This document shows positions 47,918 to 60,033 of a stretch of DNA of 64,000 nt, in pieces. How positions within the stretch are numbered: position 1 is the stretch's first letter; each line of letters begins with the position of its first letter. Source of the DNA: Campanula takesimana (taxonomy: Eukaryota; Streptophyta; Magnoliopsida; Asterales; Campanulaceae); assembly GCA_026119855.1 (NCBI GenBank), contig JAOWBW010000321.1:1116001-1180000 (forward strand). Reading direction: 5' to 3'. The notes under the pieces are model-generated. The model was not told the DNA's origin and made no database searches. It saw only the letters and a list, made by a program, of their open reading frames with translations. The position numbers were made by a program, and so were the translations under genes.

Positions 47918-48422
47918 TGTACTGGTGGGTTTTCTTTTTCCTTTTTTTATTTTCTTTTTGTTTTGCATTTGCTTTCTTTTTCTTTTTCCTTTTCTTTTTC
48001 TTTCTTTTAATTGAAAGTTAAAAAGAAAATGGCCAAAATACCCCTCACATGACATGCACATGACCATTTCTCATTAACTTTCTAACGTCGTTAGGGGTCA
48101 TAGGTCAAACTGGGACAAATGGCAAATTAGAGGGTCACTTTGGGACAAAATTGGGTTTGGGTGGCAAAGTGGGAATGGGTGGATACTTTGGGGAGCTAAA
48201 CATATTTAGGCCACAAAAATAATTCAATTGTATTTTTGTCAATATAGGGGCAAAAAAAAAAAAAAATATAGTGTATTAATACTTTCATCTCAAAGGGGGC
48301 AAATTTCAAAAAAAAAAACACTAAACCCCAAAATTTTTATAAATTTTGCCCTAGCAAATTTTTATTTTAAAAAACCAATGGGGGCAATTGCCCCCTTTGG
48401 CTTGTGGGTAGCTCCGCCTCTG
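46976..48422. mobile_element. hAT-type element, TSD CCTTAATT, complete copy
   Basis: This 1,447-bp element has ends CAGTGGCGGAGCC and, inverted, CAGAGGCGGAGCTACCC. It is flanked by perfect CCTTAATT repeats (46968-46975 and 48423-48430). A Mutator-like element is nested in it. The right breakpoint of the receptor-kinase duplication falls within its right part (near 48330). Confidence 0.9.
47034..48212. mobile_element. Nested Mutator-like long-TIR element, TSD ACAAAAATA
   Basis: This 1,179-bp element has perfect 9-bp repeats ACAAAAATA (47025-47033 and 48213-48221) and inverted arms of about 180 bp. The centre has CCACCACC-rich and GGCGCCATG-type sequence and a (CT)n run at about 47864-47913. 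It could be a gene-fragment carrier, but no source gene is recognised. Confidence 0.85.
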
Positions 48423-48430
48423 CCTTAATT

Positions 48431-49898
48431 CTCAAAACTTAACCCTATGTATCCCGACCTAGCAATCTAATGGCCTGGCGACCACCTACAAGACTCACCT
48501 GCGACAAGTACCGTCGATCCTCTAATGAAGAAGTGGACTAGTTCTATTTCCTTAATTTTTTTTATTTTTTTTTATCACAACGGGGACGGAGAAATTAGAA
48601 TCCTCGACATTCCTGAAAGAAAGTAAGGACTTACCCCATGTGTGATAAGGCTCATTGGCAACTAATTCTCAATCACGTGTCGGGCATATGATTGAAGTTC
48701 CGTTAATTTTGTTAATACCCGTTAACTTTTCCCCATATTGCAACAAAATTGAATCGTGAAACTACATTTCTACTATGGGTGCAATTAGTTTTATGAGTGA
48801 AAGATTCGTACGTTAGCTTGGAGAAATTAATTCGGTTTGCAATCTGGGGGATCTGAAAACTTGTCATATAGTGAAAGATAGTAGACTAATTTGATGTGCA
48901 CTTTTTATGATAAAGTACAAAAGCTTCCCTTGCCATGAACCTAATAACTAAGGTTCCATAGACTATATAACCTTTCCCTATACTAAATATTATCAAAACT
49001 TCTTACAAAAACAAGGCCATATGGAATAAGTTTATGTCATCCAGTTCATCATTTTTCAAGGCAACCACAAGTATTACTCCCTCCGTCCGTCCCAAACTTA
49101 TGCTTACTTATTTCAATTTTAGGCGTCTCATATTTAGGATTACTTACTTAAAATGTTCAATTTTTTCTCTCCTTCTCACTCACAATAACTATCCACTATC
49201 TCATTTTCTCTCTCTTTCTCACTCACAACAGTTACTTTTATTTTTCTTAATTTCCGCACATTTAACTGTAGTAACCATAAGCTTGAGACGGGAGCGGTAA
49301 GTATAATCCCTATCAGATAAAGTACTAGTATTAGCAATATGGAACTTGCTGGAACGATGCGGTGCTCTACTAGAAAAACCGGCCACATCTCCCACTTTAT
49401 TAGGTGGACGGCCAAGATGAATAAGGGAATTTGGATTCTTATATAATGACGGTCCCAAAAAATTTCATGCTTGCTAAGTCATCATCAACGATCAAGATTA
49501 ATTTAGTATATGTAGAATCCATCTAAAGCAAAATTAATCTCGATCTTCGATTTCATAAAGAGGGAAATGTCGCCCATATTATCCAATTAATCTTAACCGA
49601 ACAATTCAAAAGTATAGTCATATCTACACTGTAGGCTGCAGCGAAACAGTGCATATTACGCTGTAGCGATTCCTTGTCCTAACAATACCAATCAAAAGAA
49701 TGATTCTAATATGCTTTCTTATATGCATTATATTTACGTGAACAAACCGAGGCTGCTCACCAAGACATTCCTCTCTCGGGTATTTCACAATCCAGCTGTT
49801 CCTTAATCCTTTCCTCTTTTATACCTCCTTATTACACTTCAACATTTCCAAACTTCACACACTAAAAAACACGCACTTTCCACCGGAAGTTTTAATCA
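48431..49898 (+). promoter_or_regulatory. Intergenic and upstream region of the membrane-protein gene
   Basis: It contains a Stowaway-like element (49077-49298). A CTTTTATACCTCC sequence near 49816-49828 is a candidate TATA box about 75 bp before the ATG at 49899. The region between is otherwise unrecognised. Confidence 0.4.
49077..49298. mobile_element. Stowaway-like MITE
   Basis: It starts CTCCCTCCGTCCGTCCC with a preceding TA. The inverted end is degenerate (GAGACGGGAGCGG). The outer arms share the CCCAAACTTATGCTTAC / CATAAGCTTGAGACG pairing. Confidence 0.6.
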
Positions 49899-52800
49899 AT
49901 GGCGGCAGAGTTACCGGAAATGCATGAAGTGGCGGCCGGTAGGAGGCCAAGATCAATGGAAGATGATGATGAAGAAGAGGAAGTTCCGACACCCGATATA
50001 TATAATGTAGGGAGGAAACTTGAAAGAGCTAAAGAAGTATATGGAGGGTTTGAAGATAAGCCATTAAAGGGTGAAGTTTTGGGTTGGTTTTTTTATGGTT
50101 TGTGTTCATATTTTGTTCATACTGTTCTTATTCCGGTCGTGTTTCCGCTTATTATAAGCCAAGCGGTTTCGAAACCGGCACCGGAACCTCCTCAAGGTTG
50201 GGAGGAGAGCTTCAAGGGTGTTCATTGCAACAAACATGAAATGCAGTTGTAAGTTTTCCAACATTGAGTTATATTTTCTTCTATAAACTTATAAACTATA
50301 GTACTTGTCCATGAATGTCCAAACTTCAAATTAAAGTTATCTGAAAATATTACTTTTTATATAATAAAGTGACAAAAATTCATATATATTGTTGTAATCC
50401 TCTTCTTTACATACATTAAATTTTGTAGTATAAAGAGATTAGTGAAAAAAATTGTTATAAAGTTTTTTTTTTTTTTTTAAAAAGACATCCATTTTGAGAC
50501 AAAAGGTTCTTGAAAATGGATATTCATTTAAATACACAGAGAGTAATAAATAAATGATCTAGTATTTTTTTTATTAAGATTTAAATATAGCAAGAAAATT
50601 ACAATAGTTTGGTATTGATAGTATTTTGAATGGTGTATCAATAATAATTTTTAGCATTTGAATTAAATTATTAATTATTCATAAAATAGTTACTTGAAAA
50701 TCACGTAAGTTAACCATTAAAATCAAATTGAGAATATCTTTCTAATAGAGATGGACTAGGAACTGGACAAATGTTGAAGAGTCAACTCTGGAGATTTTTT
50801 TCTTCTTTTGAATGTGTAGGTACTTCCTTTGTTTCATAATAGTAAGTGTCTTTTTATTATTTCATGTCTTGAAATAATTTGAAATAAGTGTCATATTAAT
50901 TAATAAAAGACAGTTTTATTGCATTTTTATCATAGTATAAGCGATCTGCGTACAAATAAAAATAAGACGCATTATTTATAAACTTCGAGAAATCACCTAC
51001 AACACTTATTATTATGTAGACATGCCCGGTTCATGTGAACCGCAGGTTCACGGTTCACAATATGGATGAACCTTATAAAACCGCCTATACCCGGTTCACG
51101 GTTCACTGTTTATACGGTTCGTTTTTTATTTTATTTTATTTTATTTTATTATTTTATTATTTTAAATATTTAACGGAAAAATAGATGAAAGTTATAACGA
51201 AATTGATTGTGTTCACCCCATTTCAAGGAAAATTAGTTGTTTTGTTAAAAAAAAAAAATAACAAAAAAGGTGGATGAAAGTCTTAATAATTAACAAAATG
51301 GATGAAAGTTATAGAGAAAATGTTAAAAATCTCATCCGGTTCCACGGTTCATGAACCACCGGTTTAGAGCCTATGAACCTTATAAAACCGTGAACCACCG
51401 GTTCACGGTTCACCCCAGTTCATGGTTTATACTGTTCACGGTTCATGAACTTCCGGCTCGCCGGTTCTTACGAACCTTTTGGGCATTTCTATTATTATGA
51501 GCGAGTGAACTGCTAAATAAAGTGGTAGATGGTTAACTAACCATACAAGAATTATCACTTAGCTCTCTTGATTTGTCCATTAGTTAAGAATGGATTAAAA
51601 GAGATACTGTATTAGTGAAAGAAAAACAAGAAGAAGACTAAAGTTAGTAAGCCCTAGGCTTGATTAGTTAATTAGGAAAATAACAAAATTAAGCATAAAC
51701 ACAAACACACATCACTATGCAAGCTTTCAATGTCCATATATGTCTGTCATTTTTAGGCCAAAATAAAAATATGTTTATCCCTCTAAAGTATCCACCCAAT
51801 CCCATTTTCCACCCTCGAACGAATTTTGTCCCAGTGTGACACTTTAATTAACCTTTCATCCCACTTTCTACCCTGGCCCCTAACGACGTTGAAAATTTAA
51901 CAGAAGTTGGTCATGTGCATATCATGTGAGGGCTATTTTGGTCATTCTCATTATAACTTTTAATTAGTCTTCAATTTATCATTCTCCTTAATATTAATTT
52001 TTTTATTCATTAAAATATATAACTATTATTAATTTGAAAAATAAAATATTAATTATTATCCAAATAATAAGTTTGTTTTATGATATTTTTTTTAGATCAA
52101 GTTTATTTTATGATTAAGAAATAAAAAAATCATATATACTAAATATTGAAGAATAAATATTATAGATAAATAATACTCCATCTAAACTAACCCAAAATAA
52201 TACTCCCTCCGTCCCAAAATGATCTTCACATTTGACTATTCAAATAAGGATATGAACACTTGATTCACTAATCATGTTTTGTTTGGGCACTTCTAAGCTT
52301 AGGTTGTATAAATGTGAAGAATTTTTTGGGACAATGAAAAATGACAAATGAGAAGATCATTTTGGGACGGAGGAGGGAGTAATAAGAAAAGAAAGAAAAG
52401 AAAAAAAGAAAGTGAAACCCATGCCTGGATGGATTCAGTCACCCCACCACTCGATCTCACCCCAACACACATTGTTATCCACCTTCGATTTACATACCCA
52501 CCTATTCCCTTCTTCTTCATCTGGTAAATGACCACCACGCTGCCTCGCCCCTTCCATGTCCGTCTCATTCATTGTTCTCCCCTCCACCATATCGGCTGCT
52601 CCCCCTTCTATCTATCATTCCCACATAATCTGCGTTCTTCTCAATTTGGGAAAAATTAAATGAATTAGATCAGAAATCTGCCATATTTTTGGCAAATCCT
52701 TGATGAAATTCTGACATCAAAGTCACCCAATTTCTTGAAGAATAACATGCAATTTTCAGACGAATAATACTAGGGGCACAAAAAAATCACAAAATCTTGC

Positions 52801-55213
52801 TCACAAAATAATAGGTGTAATTATTTTATTGGTGCTTTTAATTAGAGTGTGGCGGGTCTATTATCGATGCAACCAATAAAATATCGTCACCTCATGTTGT
52901 GAGCATGATTTTGTGCTCTTATTTTGTGCCCCTAGCATTGCTCTTTTCAGACTTTTTCATACTTAATTTTGAACTTGAATTCACTATGATGGATGTGATT
53001 TTGCATTTTTCAGATGGAGATTCGAATCCAACGTGTGAGAGATAGGGGTATATCATTTTATGGGGTATTTTTGTTGCAGATCGGTTAAGAAATTTACCTT
53101 ATTTAGGTGGTAGTGGTGGCCGGCGGATCTGGGTTGTGGTGGCAACTGGTGAGAATGGTGGGGTTAAGTGAAGAAGTGCCCCTACAAATTGACATTTATG
53201 CCCTTCCCTTTTCAATAAAATTGATAAAATGAACCCTCACATAACATGCACATGACCAATTTCTGTTAAATTTCTAACGTCGTTAGGGGTCAGGGTGGAA
53301 AGTGAGATGAAAGGTTAATTAAAGTATCACTCTGAGACAAAATTCGTTCGAGGGTGGAAAGTTGGATTGGATGGATACTTTAGGGGATAACAATTATTGT
53401 CATATTGAATTTACAAATAATCCTCTTTATATGTACGGAGTATTGTATTATTATAGCAACATCACTTGCTGTATGGTGCATGGTCCATGTACTTTTAACA
53501 AAATGTGACTATTAACTGACTTTTCCCGCAAATCGGAATGGACTTGGAGAGATTAACTCATGATAAAAATCATATACGGGTTAAAATCACATTTCCGTTA
53601 AAATTACTGACATGGTTAGAAGTTTTGTTAAATGAAATGGGCGGAATTAAAGGGTGGAGGAAAGGTATGGATTGCAAAATCGCTAAAAAGTTACGTAGAT
53701 GGATGGTTAAAACCAAAATCTAAACAAAATACAGTAATTTCTACATATTGTCTAATTTATCTCGATCATCTATCTCGTAAGTGAAACATATGACCATGTC
53801 ACGCCCTTAGGATGTAGCGTTGCAGCAAAAATCTTGGTGCAGCAGTTTGCAATTAACAGAACTTTAAGCAAAAGTCACTAACTCTTATGTTCAATATATT
53901 TCAGGTTTCAAGGACTAACATACTCATCAATAAAGATGAGCAGCATGACCTTCTCCCCACTAGAATGGACATCAATTTCATGGTTCATCGGCATACTCGT
54001 GGCGGCACCACCCCTTGCCTCCATCTCCATCCACCTCGACTACCGCCCAAGCTCCCACATGATCGCCGGAGCCGCCACCGCCCTCGGCTCCATCTTCTGC
54101 CTCCCCACTGGATTCTTCAAAACCGTATGGATCTTTCCTCTCTACATTGCCGCCATAGTCGCCGCCAACACTGTGGGGGCCGCCTTCCATGCCCGCCACC
54201 TAGGCCTCATGATCCGCGGATTCCTTGGCACCACTATCAGAAAAGATCAATTTCCCGACAGACGAGCTGTGTCTAGCTGGCTATCACTCTACGCCACCGC
54301 CTCGGGTAGTATCGGTGCATCCATCATGGCCTCTTTCACCTACCACATGCTCAAAGAAACCGATGCAGGATTTATTAGTTTATGGATAGTCATAATATTT
54401 AGTGGCCTTATTTGGCTCGCCGGGACCGGCCACATCATTACTTCGACAAGATCTAACGGCAATATTACGCTATCGCCCTCAGAAGACGTCCCCAAAAAGC
54501 ATCTTCTTTCCATTTTCAACTACCCTCACGCAGCGGGGAGTCTTTCCGGCGTCTTCCTCTCCTCATTCTCCTCAATGTGCTTATTTACCGGCACTATGTT
54601 ATATATAGTCGGCCAACTATGCATTCAAGAGAAAGATGTTCTCTACGTATGGTTAACGTACTTCATCTTCCCGCTATTCTCACTCCCCCTCTTACAAGCC
54701 GTTCAGTACCACATCCGTGCAGACGCGGTGAAGATGCAACTACTAGGGTTTTTGTTGTCTACATTCACGTCCGGGATGGGATTCTACTACCGGAAAGACA
54801 ACTGGCATATCTACCACGTGATAATAATTGCGGGGATCCAAGGGACGGCCACGGGTGTTTTGCATGCATTTGGGAGGGTTCTATTGGTTGATTGTGCACC
54901 CATTGGTAAAGAAGGAGCATTTTCGGTATGGTTTTCTTGGGTGAGAATGATAGGGACTTGGGGAGGTTTTACGGTGGCTGCAGCTGGTGTTGGAAATATA
55001 AACAGGTCTTTTGGGGTTGCTTTTGTTAGTGGGATTATTGGGATAATTATTCTGATATTTGGAAATATTGATAATTTTAGAGGTGCCATGGCTGCCGGAC
55101 ATGTTAGAGAGAACAGTGAGAAGGGGTCGCCGGCACATGGACTTGATAGCGCTATATATATGAAGGGCGGTCAGAAATCAGATACTCCAAAAGATGTTAG
55201 CATGGAGATTTAA
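49899..55213 (+). CDS. Conserved plant multi-pass membrane protein, two exons
   Basis: Exon 1 is 49899-50248 and exon 2 is 53905-55213, with GT-AG ends and the split Leu codon TT|G joining HEMQL to FQGLTYSS. The product is 552 residues. Residues 1-60 are soluble and acidic (DDDEEEE near 22-28). The first membrane segment is about 62-88 (GWFFYGLCSYFVHTVLIPVV). After a Pro-rich loop the exon-2 part has about ten hydrophobic segments and ends in a soluble tail with GSPAHGLDSAIYMKGG. It resembles a plant family distantly like Atg22/UMF-type major facilitator proteins, judged by the early GW-Y motif and helix count; the substrate is unknown. The ATG follows a short leader and a candidate TATA box. 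Exon 2 is GC-rich in its first half, unlike the surroundings. No defect is seen; it is probably functional. Confidence 0.85.
51017..51491. mobile_element. hAT-type MITE in intron 1, TSD TTATTATG
   Basis: This 475-bp element has perfect 8-bp TTATTATG flanks (51009-51016 and 51492-51499). Its ends are TAGACATGCCCGG and, inverted, TAGAAATGCCC. Subterminal GGTTCACGGTTCA-type repeats sit at both ends in both orientations, parallel to the CCGGTT-rich elements at 5445 and 6038. Confidence 0.9.
51755..53400. mobile_element. Mutator-like long-TIR element in intron 1
   Basis: The inverted arms share AAAGTATCCAYCCAATCC and CTAACGACGTT / AACGTCGTTAGGGG blocks, and are related to the arms of 47034-48212. 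The ends are approximate; TGTCATTTT and TGTCATATT may be a diverged 9-bp duplication. A Stowaway element (52203-52379) is nested within. The non-coding centre has GC-rich GGTGGCCGGCGG sequence. Confidence 0.65.
52203..52379. mobile_element. Stowaway MITE nested in the Mutator-like element
   Basis: It starts CTCCCTCCGTCCCAAAATG and ends with the inverted CATTTTGGGACGGAGGAGGG form, with TA at both flanks. Confidence 0.85.
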
Positions 55214-55960
55214 TGTGGTTTTTCTTCAACAGAATTAGATAACAAAGGTGTTTTTAAGGGTGGTTTCTTTTCTTTTTTCTCTTTTTTTGGCTGGAGTATT
55301 TCAGATTTTACCTTCATTCTTTTGCTAATAAATGAATAAGATAGAAAATAAATTCTATCAAGTGAAGGGTTTTCTTGGTTTTTAGTTGGGGTTGCTTGGG
55401 TTGGGAGGGAAAAGTCTTGTAAATCTTAGGTTTTAGTTTTTATTTGTAGCTTTTACCAGTATATTTCTGATGCTTGGGGCAATTGTTAATGAACTTTTAT
55501 GTAACATTATAAGACTACATGAATGTTGCTTCTATTCAGATTTCGCGACTAGTGACACAAACTGCCCCCTCCATAAATAAGTGTCGCACATTCGTTGTTT
55601 AGTCTGTCTCAAATTAGTATCACATTTCTAAATTAGAAAATAATCCTAATGTAAATTCATTGTACTCCTAGGATATGAACTACTCTGTAGCCAAAGAACC
55701 AAAAACTAGACAAATCCAATGTAACGTAAGCACTAATTTGCCGTGCACTTTTCTGTATTGATCCCCATAAGTTGAACAGCTTTGGATATCATTTTACGTT
55801 TCTGTTATTGAAATAAGAATGATCCCTAGTACTACTACAAAATTACACAGTATCTGGGTCCAGGAATATCGCAGTGCAGAAAAGAAAAAAAAATAGCACC
55901 ATTTACGGCCACTATTGGTGAGTTACCCGTTTAAGCAAGAAAATGAGAAGATAAGAACCT

Positions 55961-58900
55961 CTAGTAGTGTGCTGAGAAGTTGAGCTTCTTCATAACTTTT
56001 GCATAAGCCAATGGGACAGTGCTGGGTTGTCTGAGCCTACGTTTAGCCTTCTTGGACTGCATCAAGAAATAGAATCACATCAGTTTCATATAAGTATGCT
56101 TTATTTTAGCAGTTGGTAGTGCTCAACTCTAGATGATGTAAGAACAAAATCTAATCACCATAGCAAGAATCTCCACACGAAGGAATAATAAAATAAATAA
56201 AAAAAAACGAAAAATCAAATGGACATGCTTAGATATGAGTACCAGAGTGGAGCTGTATATGTAAGAAATGTACTATAAATGACAAATATACACCATATTT
56301 CCATAGTAGGGTTTGCCCTGTTGTTTTTTTTTCAAGAACAGAAAAGCCGTCCCATCTGTCTACATAACCAAAACCCAACAAAAAGTGCCTCTTGCTGATG
56401 GCCAAAAGAAAACCAAATGTACCATCATATTCTATAGTAGGGTTTAATCTAACTTTTTTCTTTCTGTCTGAACAGATGCCCCCATTAAATTGCTAAGACC
56501 TCCCACATTGTCTTAACAAGTGGATATGACAATGTAATGTCCAAAGTTTGGGGGAGGGTGCCACTCTAGGGGTCCAATATCCCAATTTCGTTGACTTAGG
56601 GTCCAATACATCAAATGTTTATCAACGTATGGTTTCTGTTAAATTTCCTCGTTAAATATCATGTGCAATGCACATCCCAGACCTTTGAGGTTGTAATCAC
56701 TATATTACCCTTATTTAGTACTCCGTACTACCTTAGCCCCAAATGAATGTCCGAACCGAATTTGCTCGTGACCAAGAGCAATTTCGGACATCCATTTTGA
56801 GACGGAAGGAGAATTAAACCAAAATTTAAAAGTAATTGTAGAATACTAGTGTAGACACCCCGCCTTGGACCGCTCACCCCGATTGCACATTTGATTTTGT
56901 GTGTTTTTCGTTAATTTCTGTTACTTCGTTATGTTCCTGACTGACTCTGTTAAGTCCAGGGACTAAACTGAATAACAGTGCTGACTTTCTAGTCCATTCT
57001 GTCAAAAAAACCATTTCAAAGTCGCGCGCCTCCGCCCTTAGGGGTCAGAAGCGCGCGCATCCCGCCATCAAGTCAGGAGGCGCGCACGTCTGGGCGTCAG
57101 TTACAGATTCTGTCCAAGAATCCCTCCCTTGCTCATTTTACATGATTTTGCCCGGGAAATTCATCTTTGTGACTGCGTTTTGGCACCAAAAACATCTGTT
57201 TTACACATATATAAACCCTTCTAATTCACCATTGAAAGAGAGGGAGGACTTTTGTGATTAAGAAAAAACTATACACAAACATTCAAGGCATTTCCAAGGC
57301 AATTCTCCAAGAAGTACTTGAAGTCATTTAAAGTTTAGGTACACACTACTTTCCTCTCTTCTCTCCACCTCATCTCTTTTCTTCTTCTTTTACTTTATCA
57401 AACGTGCAATCACCCAAAAACATTTTGGGACATGACACCAAAGATCACTTCATTCCATTGAAGTTGGTCAAGGAGTTATCTCCCCACATTCAAAACACCC
57501 CTTTTTAACCCCTTTTATCATTATCAAAGAATAGGAAGAACATTTTTTATGTAGACTACGAACAAGCAAGACCAACATTAGTTGGGCGAGATGGGTGTTT
57601 AAGTACTTCCCATCTCGTAACCTAACCCCGAACCTCATAACAAGAATCTCTGGTTTTCGTATCAAAACATAAGCTAAATATTAGGTTTTTCTTATGTTCC
57701 GTTAAAAACATAGGTGGCGACTCTACAAATTAAAACCAAATAGACATCCTAGGATCCGCCACGCGCTCTAGCCAAGACGTGGGCTCCTCCCGGGGTATCT
57801 ACAACTAGTCATACTGAGAGAGAATAATGCGGGTCTAAACTGGCGTTACACAAGAACCACCAAAGAGAATGGAATGGAGGAGTGAGGATAGGGACTAACT
57901 AGGGTCAGGAGAGAACAAGTATTGCGGGAGCAAGAGTGCAAGTGATTACTATAGCTGACATCGACATCTTATCCATGTATTTATAGGGATCTGAGCCATA
58001 CAGATTCCGTACTGCACATGATAGATCACGTGAGTTTCGTACCGCATGCTGTCAATCTCCCATTGGCTTGCTCGATTTTGTACGCGGAATGGTGTTGTGT
58101 GTCCTTGTGGGGACCAGTCCCGCAATTCCCCTTTTAACCCTAATTAGGCCACGTGTTGTCCCCTAATAGGGCCACGTGGCTAATCCACTATCCTAGCCTC
58201 CAAACATAACTCCTAGATGGTTCCCAAATGCGGAAGTAAATGGGCGCCTGTGGCCTTGTTGAAACCAAGGACCGCTAAGAATGTAGTTGAATTACTCCTG
58301 CGGTGCGGTAGTGCTAGCGCGGAAGTGGGAATGGCACGTGCGGAAGTCACGTGCTACGGTTGCGGTTTATAGGTATCCCACAGTAATAATAATTAAAAAG
58401 AACACAAACAAACACACCTATTTTTTTCTCTTTTTCTACCACCGCCAATGATGATAGCCTTTTATTGGAGTGACACTATGTTCAATGTTTAGGCCACCAT
58501 CCCACTCAACTTATCCCAAGCCATGGCTACCACCTGTCTCGCTAGCTCGTTCAGACTAGTGTCTCCAAGTCCAATGCTGATGTTGGTGTACAGCAAGTAT
58601 CAGCTCACTTGTACAGTCAGTGGACGAAATTCAATAGTTACATGGAATTAGCAGAATTATACATCATGGGATCGGATTGGCAGATAATTCGATGATGCTA
58701 CTGAGGAAGAGGTAGAGAATTTTGTGTTAAGGTTTTGGATTAGTAGATTTGTACAGTGCACCCTGACTATGGCTGTAACCCGTTAATGTGGTTTACGTCC
58801 TCGACAATCCTCTCCCTTATTCCTCCCTCACTCCTCAATTTAAATCCCTCTTTTCTCAATCTCGCTCACTTTCTTTGTCCAAATTGCCACTGTTTAGATC

Positions 58901-59972
58901 AGTGTTCTAAAAGACGGGCGCCTAGGCGCTAGTCGGAGGGTGGCCGCCGCGATTTTCACCAAATCGGTCCAGTTAGGCACTGGGCGTGGTAGGCGGTGTT
59001 AGGCGGCGCCTAGGCGGGTCTGGGCGGCTCGGCGGTTTAGGCGGATTGGGCGGCGGCTCGGCGATTTGGTCCGATTAGTCGGCTCGGCGCTGTCTAGGCG
59101 GCCTCGGCGCCGACGAAATCTGTCATTCTCGCAATTGTTTTCGAATTTCGAGCCTCGCCGTCGGCATCCACAAACTGTAATTGGCCGGAGAAGAAGGAGA
59201 TGACGGTTGGGGTGGTCAGAGGAGATTACGTACACGAAAAAGGGTGGTGGATCCATCGGGTGGTGGAGCAGATGGGCAGTTTTTAGAGGTGGCGGCAGCC
59301 TTTTTTTTTTTTTTAGAAGACGAGAGAGGGGGAAGGAGAAGACGAGAGATGAAAAGAGAGGCACCGGGTCTTTTTGTTTTAGGTTTAGGGTTTCAATTTA
59401 AAAAGGCTTTAAATGGGTTGGGCACTTGGGCCTCATTATTTTGGTGTGGGGGAAAGTTTATTTGGGTTTGAGTAAAAATGTGTGAATGGGCTTTAGTTAA
59501 TGTGTGTAACAATGTAAGCTTTCACTTTTAAAACATTTTAAATACTTTTTCTAGTTATGATTTATTTTTTTAATTAAAATAAATTATTAATTTTTGATAA
59601 ATAATAAAAATAAGTGATACTATTTTTAGGATATATAAATATATATATATATTTTTTATGAAAAAAATAAAAAATGCTCTAAATTCTCGGCCCCGCCTAG
59701 GCGCTCTAGGCGCTAGGCGCTGCTCCGCCGCCTAGAGGCCGCCTAGCGTCTTTTAGAACACTGGTTTAGATATCAATTCCCCATGAATACCAATCTCAAG
59801 CCAACAATTTCCGCTCACAAATGATCACTCAAATCCATTTCAGTTCACATAAGGTTCACAAATAAATCAAAGCTTGAGGTCAAAGTTTGACTAAAGGCAA
59901 GTGGAAGTGAGTAGTAACAAAAGAAAGAAGAGGGAACAAACATAATCAGGAAAACCAAAAAAAAACAAAAAA

Positions 59973-60033
<61 letters not shown>

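Noticed and set aside
54811..55138. Antisense open frames opposite exon 2 of the membrane-protein gene
   Set aside because: They are mirror frames of a real coding exon with no features of their own.
58999..59471. Overlapping Arg/Pro-rich open frames
   Set aside because: They lie in the GC-rich arm of the hAT-type element with the GTTTAGAT duplication.
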